A stretch of DNA of 64,000 nucleotides from Ecdyonurus torrentis (GCA_949318235.1 OX439131.1:8713811-8777810); one strand, 5' to 3'. Positions 38,019-50,853 are shown, counted from the first letter of the stretch. Notes: a model not told the origin generated them from the sequence alone. Program-made: numbers and translations.

Positions 38019-38254
38019 AAACAGTTATTTGAAAAAAATCTTTCATTTGTTTCAAAACGTTATTACTGAGAGGTAGCTAATATTTAATTGTAAAATATAT
38101 TTTAAAATAGTAAACAAAATATGTAAATACATCACATATATAAAATAATAATAATTCCCTGTAATATATTTTAATTTAATAAATATACCAATGACTAACT
38201 CAACTAACTAACTATGTGAGAATAATTTTAATACTTGGCAGAGAATGAAGTAAA

Positions 38255-38305
<51 letters not shown>

Positions 38306-39132
38306 GTCATTTAATAAAGTGTTTAAATATAAATTATATGAAGCAAGCTTCATTAAATATAATGTCCATGACATTTTTATATTACATAAAACTATTTTAG
38401 TTGAAAAAGTTATTTATAAAATGATAATAAAACAAATTCTCGTTTATATCTATATATAATAATGATAATGTTATATAAATATACGTAAAGAAATTACAAA
38501 ATATTATTTGAAAATAAATAAAATAAAAACTTATATAAGATGAATACAGTATATACATATATAAACTTATAATTAGTATATTATATATAACAGAGACAAT
38601 AACATATTATTTATATAATTAAATTGCGTAATAACATACGAAGTAATTATAAAAATAATTTATCATAATATTTTTTTAACATCTCGTCAGGTGTTTATAA
38701 CATGTGATTTTGATTGACCTAGTTGCATGCTGATTGCATTACATTTCATTCTTATTGAAAGGTATTATTCACAATATATTAAAAAAAAGGTCATCTCATC
38801 AGAGTAAAATATCACGCTATATTTAGAATTTCTTTGTCTCGTATTAAATAACATTTGGTTAAAAAAAATGATATTAGAGTAAAGTGGTTTTATCTAGGTT
38901 AAGATTTAATACATTAGTATAACAATAATATAATTAGTGCTAAAACCGATGAACAAAAAAAAGTATTTATAGTACTCAAAATAATTATATGTTACAATAT
39001 GCATTTTATACAGTGTTTCATTTTTTAAAGATATTTTTAGGATAATCTTAAAAAATTTCTGATTTATTTTAGAAATTCCTTTCTTTTAATTATTGTTTGT
39101 TTTTTCATTACCAAACAATAAATTTGTTTAAC
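35721..39132. other. AT-rich noncoding DNA with many (TA)n arrays
   Basis: TA arrays lie at about 36688-36719, 37350-37382, 37945-38016 and 38261-38302, and a CA-TA compound array at 37676-37722. GC-richer patches are at about 36360-36600 and 37420-37640. No exon recognised. Confidence 0.45.
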
Positions 39133-39297
39133 AAGCCCCTGTAAAGTAGGCTTATTGTTAAGCATATATAAACAACTGGTTGCATACGCTGCAGGATAAT
39201 TTTGAAAGTTTCAGTTTTATGAAGCCCCTGTTAAGTAGGCTTATTGTTAAGCATATGTAACCAACTGGTTGCATACATTTTAGGATAACCTTTAAAG
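39133..39297. repeat. 89-bp direct repeat, two copies
   Basis: The unit starting AAGCCCCTGT and containing AAGTAGGCTTATTGTTAAGC occurs at 39133 and again at 39222. The second copy runs to about 39297. The copies are highly similar in the first ~60 bp. There is no known function; a local tandem duplication is the simplest reading. Confidence 0.85.
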
Positions 39298-40248
39298 ATA
39301 TTTATTGCAAATTTTTTTTTTTTTTTGAGAATCTTAAAAGATGGGGTGTACTAATTAAGTATTACAGTAATATTTACAGTATATGTATAACGGTGTTGAT
39401 TACTAATATAATGAATTCATTTATGCGCCATTCTAGGTTGTTTATATAAGTTATTCATTACATTGTTGCTGCAAAACTTTTTTTATTTTTAATTACATGA
39501 TTAAAAATTATAATAATTTATTAAAGTATAAATTAATTATAATTTCATTAAATTCAGTCATATAAAAACACAAAAGGATTTCATTATTATATGAAGTATA
39601 TAGTTAAAACTTTAATATATGAATGAACTTTTCTTTTTTTTTTCTTTTTTTTTTTAATTGACATATAATTTGTAAAATACATTTTTTATCCAAATTAATC
39701 TTTTACGCTTAAATTATCTAAGGCGTTAAGTATCACCTGGGGAGAAAATCGATTTTTTTTCTCTCGTCTTTGCTGTGATTGGATGGATTGTGAGTCACGT
39801 GTACCCGGCCTGTTAGAGTGACACTATCACTTCAGTTACCTCCCCTTAACTTTCAGTGTACTGTACGCTGGTTGCGATCGCTACATATAAGTCACAACCA
39901 CAACAGCGGATGTACATATAACACTTTTTCCTTGCGTTCTTACCAACTTCAAAAACTAATATCAAACTACAACCACTTTTTTACTATCTTATGAAGCATA
40001 AATCAATGTATAAAGTTTCATATAGTAATTGATTTTAGTATCACTGGTAGTTTTATTGATTGATAGATATATTGCACTTGATTTTTATAACATCATATGA
40101 TTGCTAACTTTCACTTCACATACACTCGGCGTAAAATTTGGACTTTAAATATTTACATAATCAAAACTATTTTTGGCAGAGGGTTTAGTTCTACATTCTA
40201 CTCTTAAATTTTTACATTAAAAATAATAGTAAAAAAAAGCAATCTTAC
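39298..40248 (-). other. start of the intron downstream of the Nlf-1 exon
   Basis: The minus-strand donor AAG|GTAAGA at 40249/40248 opens an intron that runs toward lower coordinates. A complex patch at about 39760-39920 (with CACGTG and GCGATCGC) lies within 500 bp of the exon. I found no further exon of this gene here. Confidence 0.5.
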
Positions 40249-41463
40249 CTTGCAATCTTCACAACGGAAATTTACGGAGTAAGTCTGTCCACAATCATAA
40301 CGCTCGAGAACAGAATCAAACAACGCCGCCGCTTTTCTTGCAAGACGGTCAAGCGTCAAGAGTGACTCGAGATGACGAATACACTCAAAGTTACGTAACA
40401 GACTTACAGGCACCTCATTATTAAAATCATCAACTTCTTCTACCATAACATTAAAATCTTGTTGCTGAAGGCTAGCCATCACCACACTATCAACAGTGTG
40501 CTCACAACAAAATGGAAGGCGTAATTTTGAAATTTTCCTTCCAAATTCATATATACTTTGGTTGTCTTTTTTACACAATGTTTCGAAAACACTCGGCTGC
40601 AAATAATGAAGGCACTGGTTGAAATACGGTGGATGCTTATTAAATTTTTGTTCTCCTTTTTCTTGTTTTTCTTCTTGATTATTATTAATATTATTTTGTT
40701 TTGATGAATAAGAATTAGTTGAACTATCGTAAACATCATCATATTCATTATTATCATTTTTAAATGACGGGGAATTGAATTTTATAGAATCCATTTTAAT
40801 ATTATTTATAGTAGCAGTAAGGGAACAGGGTGCGGGACAACTATTATACGGACTATTATCAATTTCAAATTTATCCACTTTAGATCCTTGTTTATTATCA
40901 CTAATAGTATTATTGTTATTATTATCATCACTACTACTACTTCCTCTGACAGGTGCTGTATTTCCGGGTGTTGGACATCCAACACCCCATGAGGGTGGAA
41001 CACCTATGATCTGTTGTTGTAATGTACCTCTATCACTATGGTAAAGTTCTAATGGTATATTTGTAGGCCACCAAGACTCGTTAAGGAAGGTGAAGGTGGA
41101 ATTAGAGGATTCTGAATAAAGAGGTGAAACAATTTGTGCGGCTAAATTCGAGATGTTCTGAGCTCTTGAAACTTGTGAACAAACACTCACTGAACATAAC
41201 GATAGAAGACCTACAATTATTATAAAGAAAGTATTTTGTTTTTGATGTTTTGATTTGTGTTTTAATATAGTTTGTTTTTGAAAATAAATTGAATTTGTTG
41301 CTGTAGTAGTAGTTGTTGTTATTGATTTCTTTTGGTGATAAGAATGAGAATGTTGATAAGAATATTGATGCGATAAATTGTAAAATTCGTTTGAATTGTT
41401 GTTGTAGTTGCTGTTGTTGCAGATGGCTCTTGACTTCTGGTGGCTGGGAAATGGTTTTAGCAT
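40249..41463 (-). CDS. Nlf-1: NALCN channel auxiliary factor, Nlf-1/NALF (FAM155) family, large 5' coding exon
   Basis: This exon encodes 405 residues of a NALF/FAM155 homologue. The family is an ER-resident, membrane-anchored chaperone and extracellular subunit of the NALCN sodium leak channel complex (NALCN, UNC79, UNC80, NALF). From the proposed ATG, residues 1-77 are a basic, Asn/Ser/Thr-rich cytoplasmic tail and about 79-95 form one membrane segment. A glycosylation-rich, low-complexity lumenal region follows to about 275, then the start of the cysteine-rich domain (C284, C297, C319-C320, C361, C391, C401, C404). The end, YSVNFRCEDCK, closely matches the YSVKWxCEDCK motif I recall from vertebrate members. 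It is followed at once by a donor (AAG|GTAAGA). The ATG at 41463 has a good context (ACCATG), but the frame stays open upstream to 41860 without another ATG. The C-terminal half of the cysteine-rich domain must lie in exons not found here. Confidence 0.82.
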
Positions 41464-42381
41464 GGTGTCTGAGACAATCCCAGGCACGAGTTTTGCCTTC
41501 CTTCCCTGCCCGTTTTGATATTTTACTTTTAGTAATTTTTTCACTTTCTTTTTGTAGGTGTTTGTAGTTGTTGAAAATGTTCCCCCTTTTTCTTCGCCTC
41601 CTCCGTTTCTTCTTTCTACGACAATGGCGACGAGAGAAGAAATTAACAAAATTCCTTGTTGTTTGACTAATAATATATTTTTCTTCTGATTCTTCTTCAA
41701 TGTTTCGTTCCAAAACCTTGACCCTTTTCCAAAAAAGGGTATCGGTATAAAACCACCCTTTGAAGAAGATAGAAGAAATTTGTCCGAGTAATTGATTGAA
41801 AAGGACGATGAAGAGAGCAAAAATTCCCGCTGTATTTTCGTCGCGATTCGTATTTTGTTTTAACGAAATTGTGTGCGACGTTGCAGTACTTTTGCGGGTT
41901 ATTAATTGTTGTTGTTGCGTTGTTCCCCCCTCCTCGTGCCTCTTTAGCGTGCTGACCCTGCTGTGATGGTCGGTGTTGAGAGACGTGGATGTCTGGTGAC
42001 CTCGCTGGATCTTGTTGCGAGCTGTTAGACGCATTGCCAGATCGGAGAGGGGCCAGACCAGGGTCTTGCCGCGACTTCAATCCAGAATAAGCTGACGACA
42101 CAGTTAATAATAATGGTAACAATGATGAATCTTCGTTTAATTTACCCGCTTTACGAATAACTGCTGAATTTTTGGGTAAAGCACTTAGGCTTTTTTTGAT
42201 GAATAAGCTGAGCTTATTCTCAAATAAATAATTATATTTTGTTTTAGGAACCCATAAATTAAAAATTTGAAATAGAACGTACACAAGTCCAAACACAGTT
42301 ATAAAAGTTATAGATAAAAATAATAATAAAGTCGAAGTAGTTATTATTATTTTAAAGAGGGCGGCATTATTTAGGCTCATA
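41464..42381 (-). other. Nlf-1: Nlf-1 leader exon region with overlapping upstream ORFs
   Basis: An acceptor (TGTTTATTACAG) ends at 42382, so an exon starts at 42381, one base before an ATG at 42380. That ATG opens a 227-codon frame (42380-41697) with a strong hydrophobic segment at about residues 10-37. A second frame, 310 codons from an ATG at 42034, and the Nlf-1 frame all overlap. Only the third has family similarity. The others may be upstream ORFs in a long leader, or one may supply an alternative N terminus by splicing. The sequence alone does not settle this. Confidence 0.5.
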
Positions 42382-42950
42382 CTGTAATAAACAACAAAAA
42401 ATTAATAAATAAATACAATAAATTGTTATATTTTAACGATGCCGCGCCGCCGCCGGTCCTTAATAATAATAAAAATAGTTTTTTCTTATTATTATATAGA
42501 TGTTGCACTTTACCACACATCACCGATACACTGTATATGAACTAAACACTTGATTCACTGAGGAACTGAACGGGTCCCCCGTATAAATCGTCGCCATTTT
42601 CGTGTTCTCTTCTCTCGTTTCTTGTTCCTGTGATCCTCCTCCTCCTCTCACTCACTCTCTCTCTCACTCTTCTTTCTCTCTCTCTTTCTCTCTTGTGTGC
42701 ACGGCGGCGGCGGCAGACGGGCTCACTCACTCGCCCTGCTCGCTTACTCCAGAGCTCGCTCCTCGCACCGTCCTCACGATTCACCGCGACGCCGAGCAGC
42801 AGCAGCGGCAACTCCACAAACAACGGAGAACATTGCAATCAAACTTGGCCCTGCTGGCGCCACCTTTCAACCCCTCCTTTATACAAACGTATCAATCCAC
42901 TAGATGTCTCCTCGGGCACCAATTGAGCACCAACAGCCCCTAATAAAATA
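42382..42950 (-). promoter_or_regulatory. Nlf-1: putative Nlf-1 promoter and first untranslated exon
   Basis: This GC-rich, CpG-containing segment upstream of the 42381 acceptor contrasts with its AT-rich surroundings. On the minus strand a TATAAA box reads at 42883-42878. Several donor-like GTGAGT/GTAAGC sites lie between about 42760 and 42640, any of which could join to the 42381 acceptor. An ATGGCGACG start in good context near 42600 opens only a 25-codon frame. The transcription start is inferred at about 42850. Confidence 0.5.
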
Positions 42951-43449
42951 TGATATCCAATATCTCATTGTTGTCATGTATTTTAATATCGATAGTAATA
43001 ATATATTTTAGATATAAACTTGAAGGCATGTATCGTCATTTTGCATGTCGTATTTAATTATAGACAATGACAAAAACATGAATGGATGCCAATCATAATT
43101 AATTTAAGTTACTACTAATGTGGTCACTTTTGGATCAATCTGCGTCGATATAGCATAATGATGATGAGAAAATAAGATTAGATCATGAAAGTGGACTGGG
43201 ATAATTTGACGTACATATTTTGCGCAACATGAAACTGCGAAAAATTTATTAAAACGTTGTCATACTTAACAAATGTATTGTGATATATGAGAGCTAAATC
43301 GTGCAGGTTTGCGGAGCTCTGGTGCGCCGGCCAAAAAAGTTGCATAACCTGAAAGACAACTGCATCCAGAGTATGCGTAGTAAGAATGCAGTAGTAAGTA
43401 GTAAATGCGCTTTTAAAAAATAACACAATCATTTCTAGTATTATGTTTC

Positions 43450-43789
43450 TAATGAGGAAGATGGCAAACAAAAAATAGGGGTAATTTTATTGCATATTCC
43501 GAGGACATTGCCCTGAATCGATACATACGTGAATTACTAATGTTTGAGTTCATAGAGTATTTTTAATTAATTTTTGAAAGTCGCGAAATGACGTCACAGG
43601 ATTCACCTTATGCATGTGGGCATTGGAAAAAGTTGCAGCCTGTGACATCATTTCACGACTTTCAAAAGTTAATTAAAAATACTTTTTTAACTCAAAAATT
43701 AAAAATTCACACATGTATCGCTTTAGAACACTCTTTCAAAATATGCAATAAAATTACCCCTAAATTTTTTTTAGTCTTTCCATTGTGTA
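43450..43789. mobile_element. foldback (long inverted repeat) element
   Basis: Arms of about 150 bp (43450-43600 and 43639-43789) are near-perfect inverted copies around a 38-bp loop. Matching blocks include AGGGGTAATTTTATTGCATA with its reverse complement, and GAAATGACGTCACAGG with CCTGTGACATCATTTC. No transposase. The 77-codon frame inside is a by-product. Confidence 0.8.
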
Positions 43790-45017
43790 ATATATTTCAT
43801 TATTGTTGTATTATTATGTGATCAGACGTCTTCACATTGTGCAATATTTACAAATTTTGACCAATTTTATGTTATAAAAATTTATGATTTTCATTAAAAA
43901 CTTTGCACTGCGTGTACCAACAATGCGTCGGGCGCAAACCTATTTTTGTTTGGCAGTACATAAATAAATACTCCACTAAATAGCATTATATCAGAAAATC
44001 TTATTTATACAACGATTCAAAAATTACTTCATGGGAATTGAATGATTTGAATTTTTAATGAGCCACTCTTTCAATGACATCTTTCAATAAACAAAAATCA
44101 CTTTACTTTATTGAAAATGACTTTTATCTTAAAATGAAATTTCTATGAATATATTTCATTATTAATATTATTATTACCTGTTACAATGAAAATTTTAGAG
44201 AGACAATCATAATAACTTAAAGCAGGCAATTTAGCGTTGCATGCCTTGTAGTTTTTGTTTCTTCTAGGTAAATGAGACGTGTCGAGTATAGTTGACTGAT
44301 ACACACAAAGCTTACGTCTGACATTTAACTTTAAGCAGTTAGCATTTAGCCTACCTCCTTGTGACGTCACATCACGTGACTTCAAGGTGTTGTGAGGAAC
44401 AAACAATAGCCGAGAATACTGCAGAGATTTACACATACTCTGGCGTGAGAGTGAACTTTTTTCTTTTGTCGACACAGTGTTATACTTGTTGCTTCGGCAC
44501 TTGGGCCACAAATTAAAACTTTTATTTGTCTCTGAAGTCCATTTAAATTTACTCACACTTAAATTTAAAGTTCAAATATTTATTCAAACCCCTATTTATA
44601 TAATCTTTACGCACGTATTTCTAATAAGAAGTTTTTAATCTTATTTAATTGAAAAATATTTATATTAGCCAAAACATAGGAAAAAATTAAGTAAAATCAC
44701 ATTTTTTCATAAAAAACAAAAACAATAACATAATATTGCTATTAATTTTTAATAAGAGATTTTATTTTTTTCTTGTTTCTCTTATATGTCCGGTAAATGA
44801 GAAGAAAATTATTATACAGATATACTTTTATTATAAGCTGTCTATATAGTACAGCGATTTTAACTATAGATTTTAGTTACCATAATTGAAAGTTTTTAAC
44901 GTGTTCATACAAAATAAGATGTTTTATTTTAAAGTCCAATAAATTATATTGCATCTAATCTTTAGCTCACTTTTATTTTATTTTATCTTTATTATTTTTT
45001 TTATATATATCTTACAG
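43790..45017. other. AT-rich noncoding DNA with adjacent CRE and E-box palindromes
   Basis: TGACGTCA (44362-44369) and TCACGTGA (44372-44379) are two perfect palindromic sites for bZIP and bHLH factors, two bases apart. A 137-codon minus-strand frame (44556-44143) starts with GTG and is unrecognised. No gene supported. Confidence 0.4.
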
Positions 45018-45104
45018 TGGCGGCAGAACAATTCTAATTTCAGAACCGCTTACGGCAACACAGTTTACAAGCCTTTGTTCGGCGAGAATCGTCGAGACTT
45101 ATAA
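45018..45104 (+). other. candidate terminal coding exon (orphan)
   Basis: A strong acceptor (ATATATATCTTACAG, ending 45017) precedes a GC-richer segment that reads, in phase 0, as 28 residues with a normal composition (WRQNNSNFRTAYGNTVYKPL and on to a TAA). The W-x-x-N-x(4)-F-x(6)-VY spacing recalls the membrane-proximal cytoplasmic tails of LDL-receptor-type proteins, but this is only a resemblance. A second frame is also open to 45121, so coding status is uncertain. No partner exon was found. Confidence 0.3.
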
Positions 45105-45521
45105 CATCGCACCCTGCACTTTGAAGTGGTAATGAGCTTCAAATACAATCAACTCTAAATCTTTTCTTAATTAAAGTCGCTTTTTAATTATTATTAGATT
45201 AAATAACTACGTTATGGAAACAAATTTTATTTAAAAGCACTCTGTAAACTTATTATAAAATTAAGACTAATAATCTTGTTCATTAATAAAAATATATAAG
45301 AAAATATCTCAAAACGTACATCTTAAATATTTTATAGCTCAAATTACTTGACCAATATGTCTGCTATTTATCCAACGCTAAAATACATCAATTTATTGAA
45401 GTTGTTCGTTTTCAAATAATTTTTAGTAAATATAATTATAATAACTCCTTTTCAATATTTTAATTGAGCAGAGCATTATAGTGGTTTGTCGAAGCTTTGT
45501 ATGTATGTGTGTATACATATA

Positions 45522-45617
<96 letters not shown>

Positions 45618-47577
45618 AACATACTGAACAGTGAACCGATTTCAAAACTCTGCAAATGTACTTCAGTTCCACGCAGTGTAATAATTAGAACAATTAAAAA
45701 AAATCTTCTCCTTCTTTTCAAATTTTTTATAATCTTCTATTAATTTCTACTAGGCCTTTATATGCCATAAAATCATGATAAACTAACTTATAATTTAAAA
45801 TATTGAGTAAATTTAGGCCTATATTTTAATAAATATTTATCCAGTATAAAAGTTTAACCGTATGAAAAATTTGTCATTTTGTTAAAAAATTATTTTTGCT
45901 TTTCTAAAGTTTAAAAAAAAACTACTTAATTTAAATAATGTAATTATAATTCTATAATAATTCTACCTTAATTCCGGCATTTCGAGTTTTTTTTTTTTTT
46001 TTTTTTTTTTTGCAGACCTTTTTTTTTCAAACTTTTAATTTTAAAATTTTCATGAGAAAAAATACACAATCAAAATATTTTGATACCATTTGTATTTGTG
46101 ACGTGAATCAGCAAAATATAATAATAAACATAATATGCATGGTAAACGTGTTACTTGAATTGTATAAAATAATGGTGAATATATATTAATAATTTTGGAA
46201 CTGTTAACTTTTTTTTAAATTCAAATCTGAAGAGTTTGGCAATTTAATCAAAGCGGAAGCCTTTGACCGTATATATTTTTTTTCCATGTTTTAGTTGAAG
46301 TGACACTTAATTGAAATCCACATATAAATCAAACTTGTTAGACTACTTTAAATTTAATTTATTCAACTATAGGATATAGACCACCGCTAATAAAAAAAAT
46401 AGTTTAAATGATGAATAGTATAAACTTATGGTCTGCAGTTTCATTTAAAAAGCAATAAAATTTGAATTTTTTTTCTATAAATTTGTATGTATTTAATTTT
46501 AATAATTTTAAATAAATGCAATCAATTTCACACATTAAAAATATATTTTTATATATTGCTCCGTTTGAACAAACCTTGAACTCATATAAATACAAATTTA
46601 ATTGTCGTCAACTATTATACATGATTTAATTGGCAAATATATTTTTATAAGTTGTATGAACTTCACAGGTTCAATAAAGAGATAATTATATTAAACATTT
46701 TTTTACTCTATAGATATAAGCCTAATTTTGTAATGATTTATTTTTTTCAGGGACACTTATTTTATAATTTATTACTTTAAAATCAAGTTGAATATATTTT
46801 ATTTACATACATTAAGCCTCTAACAACTTAATTTAAAGCGTTTATAATCGTTCACAATTAACAAACCTATAAATGAAGTAAATTAAGCTAAAAGAGAATA
46901 AATATTTAGCATACAATTTTCAGCAGACATTCCCTAGTGACCCCGATGTGGTATTGTCACAAAAGAGACACTGCTGGCATTTTTGTTGCAGCGGCAGTCG
47001 ATATAATGCTACTCCCCTTAGCCCAGTGTGCCAGGCAGGCAGGCAGGCTGGCAGGCCAGGCAGTCAGCTACCCAGCAGCAGGCGGTCCAACCTATCTAAT
47101 TGATCTAACCCACATTTAGCCCAGCACACCAAGAGCTTGCACAAATTTGCTTGCTTTCATGCTTACTTGCTTCTTTTCTATATATTAACAGTTTTTTATA
47201 CAAATTTAAAATATATGATATATTTTTAATATAATTATAAACCTAATTAATTATATTATTATGTAGTATAATACACACACAATAATTATACTTATATATT
47301 AAATCATTAATTAAAAAAATATATATATTATATTAAAAAAGCAACTATATAATAAAATATATTTGAATTATAACCTGACAAATTAATAAATTAGCAAATT
47401 GAAATGAAAACTCAACTCTTTTAATTTGTTATAATTGATATCATCGTTATAATAGGTGTAACAAGGCGATTAATGGGACGCTCTGAATTGCACTCATATT
47501 TATCATTTACTGAAACTTTTTAAAACTTTTCTGAAGTGCCTTTCCTTTATTTTATATATAATATATAACCTTTGTTT

Positions 47578-47667
<90 letters not shown>

Positions 47668-48351
47668 CATACATATACATATATTGTCCAACAAATAAAT
47701 TTTTCAAATTAATTAATATACCAATTTAAAAATAATATTTAAAAATAACCCTTTTTATCATTTTATTCCGCGGGAATACTTCCTGGGCTGGGTACGTATT
47801 TTTTATTTGTCTATGGTTTAAATGTGAAATAAAACTTTTACTGCAAGATAAGTAATTTGATGAATGAGACCCCCCTTCCCCCAATAGAAATGAATCCCTA
47901 ATAAAGTTAAATTTCATGAATTTTAATAATAAAAAAAAAAAAAAAAAAGTATGTGCCCGAACTTTGCATTGGAAAATAATAAAAATATTGATCTCTCTAC
48001 AACACAGAAGAAATTTTATTGTTAAAATTTTGACTTTTATTCCATTATTCAAAGGTACAAAAAAAAAGAAGTGTTGTGTAAATGTAAATATTGCACATCA
48101 TTATTGCTCTATGCATTATTTTTTGGTCTGGGTTAGAAATTATTTTTATTATACTGATAAGGCATTTGGCAGTGTAAGCTTACGACACTATATCTCCCAT
48201 CCCCCAAATTTTCCTAACCTATCTAAATTTTTCTATTAAATATTTTGAATTAATAACACACACACTAACAAATATATAAACACACACACACTATATTTTA
48301 TATATTTTTTTTCTATGTAGATGTTAAAAAATTAAAATTTATAATAGAAGA
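45105..48351. other. AT-rich noncoding DNA with (TA)n arrays
   Basis: TA arrays lie at about 45518-45611 and 47586-47660, a poly-T near 45988-46012 and a GC-richer patch with GGCAGGCAGGC at about 46920-47150. No exon recognised. Confidence 0.45.
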
Positions 48352-48620
<269 letters not shown>

Positions 48621-49340
48621 TATATATGTAATTTATTTTTTTACATCATTTATTAATCACCTTTTTTTTTCTCATATTTATAAAGAACTAATAAAAGTAA
48701 TAATAAAAATATATATTTATTATCACAGTTTCTTTACCCAATATTTAAAATACAACAAAGTACAGTATATCAAACCGGAAATAAGGATAAGAGGTATATA
48801 AAAAAAAAAAAAAAAAAAAAAACTATTTAAAGAATATAATGTATAATTTTTTTATTTACTTACAAATACACAAAGCAAATATTTGTTTAATGATAATATT
48901 AATAACATAATAGTATTCAAGATTGACTTCACTCAATGTCCAATGTATAAGTGAATATTAACTTTAATAAAAATAAAATAAATTGTAATATGGTTAAGAT
49001 TAACATAGAATTCCTCGGAGATAATGTAACTTTAATAAAGTATGCACTTATTATAATCTTTATTATGCATAATTACAGTCTTAAAGAGGGCTTATAAAAT
49101 TTCAACAAATTTTCATTTTTTTTTCTTGTAAAATCCAAAAGAGATTTGCATTGTTTTCATGATTTTTTTCCCCCAAACTTTTATAACCATCTAATATATG
49201 TATACTGTTTTTAATGATTTTGAAATAGAATCATTTGTTCATCCTAGTGACTCCTCATAGACTAACCATTGGCAGGCGATTTTACTGCAACTTAAAATTA
49301 TTGTAACTTTAAAAAAATAACTAAAAATACATTCAGTGCT

Positions 49341-49384
<44 letters not shown>

Positions 49385-49718
49385 TTGAAATCAATGAAAT
49401 ATTAAAGTATTTTAGAAATGCATAAAATAAATAAATTAATTGATCAGAAGATTACGATTTTAACTTTGACGTGGTATACTTAAACATTAACCAAACAAAT
49501 GCAAAAGTTAATTTTAAATAAAGACTAAATGTTTTCTATCTAATTAATAATTGTCATCGTGTTTAATTCATAATCAAAACTAAATAACATTTTATTACAT
49601 AAAGTTAAATGAATTCATAATACAATGTTCAATGCATAAGATTAATATTTGATATTTATTTGTTAATTATACAGTATTAAATTTCAAAACATGAAGGGGG
49701 AAAAAAATGGAGCTGGCA
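48621..49718. other. AT-rich noncoding DNA
   Basis: Poly-A tracts at about 48801-48823 and 49341-49381. No gene or element recognised. Confidence 0.45.
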
Positions 49719-49722
49719 CATA

Positions 49723-49736
49723 TTTATTTATTTATT
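49723..49736 (-). terminator. Lamtor4: LAMTOR4 polyadenylation signals
   Basis: Three overlapping AATAAA hexamers read on the minus strand, about 100 bases downstream of the LAMTOR4 stop codon. Confidence 0.65.
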
Positions 49737-49832
49737 TTTTTTTTCATACTCTCAAGTACGAATATTGTGTTGAATTCGCTGTGTAAAAAATAGAGGAAGT
49801 TATCATTACAGGCATGGGCATGTTTTGTGTTT

Positions 49833-49936
49833 TTAAGCAATGGGTACGAGATTCTCGGGGGCTGGAATCCTCCGCTTGACCACATGGATCCTCTTGTTGG
49901 AAAGACAAATCCCCAGACTGTAGTCCTCAAAAACAA
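49833..49936 (-). CDS. Lamtor4: LAMTOR4, coding exon 3 (C terminus)
   Basis: An acceptor (GTTGCAG) ends at 49937. The exon completes a split codon and reads VFEDYSLGICLSNKRIHVVK, then a short basic tail to a TAA at 49835-49833. This matches the last strands of LAMTOR4, whose human counterpart has a VVFGEH...VFVVKR block at this position. The exon reads correctly only in the frame set by exon 2. Confidence 0.9.
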
Positions 49937-50528
49937 CTGCAACAAAATACATTCTAAGGTACTGACTGTTTAATTTTAAATACCCCATTTTTATTCCTAC
50001 AATAATAATAATTGTGACATAAAACTATTTTGTCATAAAAATTAATCATTACAAAAAATTGTGTATCGTGTATTTGGTAGCTGTTAGAAGAGTTGTAGAA
50101 TTCTGCTAAAATTCATATGTTTTTACTGTTCTAACCATGAAGTTATATGAATTAATGCAGAAGCTTGCATTATTTTGTGCAAGCCTCTAAGCAATGCAAA
50201 AAAATTATATCAACATAGTGATGCGTCATAGAAAACTTGTTCATACGTACATTATTCTTTGTCTGTGTGTTTGGTAAAAAAGAAATAATAAATAAAGATG
50301 ATTAGTGACTATGATTACCTAATGCATTTTAAAAGTAATAAAACTTTTTTCAGGCAAGTTAGGTTAGATTTCATTAGGTTAGAAACAAGCCTAGTGCAAA
50401 CTTGCTTTTAAAGTGTATATTTTTATGTGATGAAAAAAATGCTGCAATTTATGATATAATAGTATAAGTATAAATAAAATAAAGCACATAAACAAAGCAA
50501 CAAAAAATCAATAAAAATTAACCAGAGC

Positions 50529-50663
50529 GTCTGTTTTGTAAGGCTTCACAAGAAACTTGGCATCAAGAAAGGGGGCATGGCTCACGAGTTCTCTTATGAT
50601 AACCAAGTGAGTTACGCCCCCTTTCTCGGTACTGAGTTTCTAGTGAGGACTTACAGAATAGAC
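50529..50663. mobile_element. 135-bp MITE with long inverted repeats
   Basis: Left GTCTGTTTTGTAAGGCTTCA and right ...GAGGACTTACAGAATAGAC are inverted copies. The match continues inward through AAGAAAGGGGGC and GCCCCCTTTCT. It lies in LAMTOR4 intron 2. A poly-C run of about 17 bp follows at 50687-50701. Confidence 0.65.
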
Positions 50664-50853
50664 GTCACAGCTGCTAGTGAGCCTCCCCCCCCCCCCCCCC
50701 CTGGTTCCGGGCTACTATTGATGCCTTGAAATAAAGTGATGTAGGCTTACTGGTTTGCGTATGTGGGCTTGCCTAAAACATGGGGATGTCACTTCTCTGT
50801 TAAAGTTCTCTAATATGTGTAAGTCGAGCGCTATCTACATAACGTTCGGAAAT

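Noticed and set aside
43588..43821. 77-codon ORF
   Set aside because: It lies wholly within the inverted arms of the foldback element at 43450-43789 and its flank.
44143..44556. 137-codon minus-strand ORF
   Set aside because: It starts with GTG, has no recognisable motif and no codon-composition signal. Not called as a gene.
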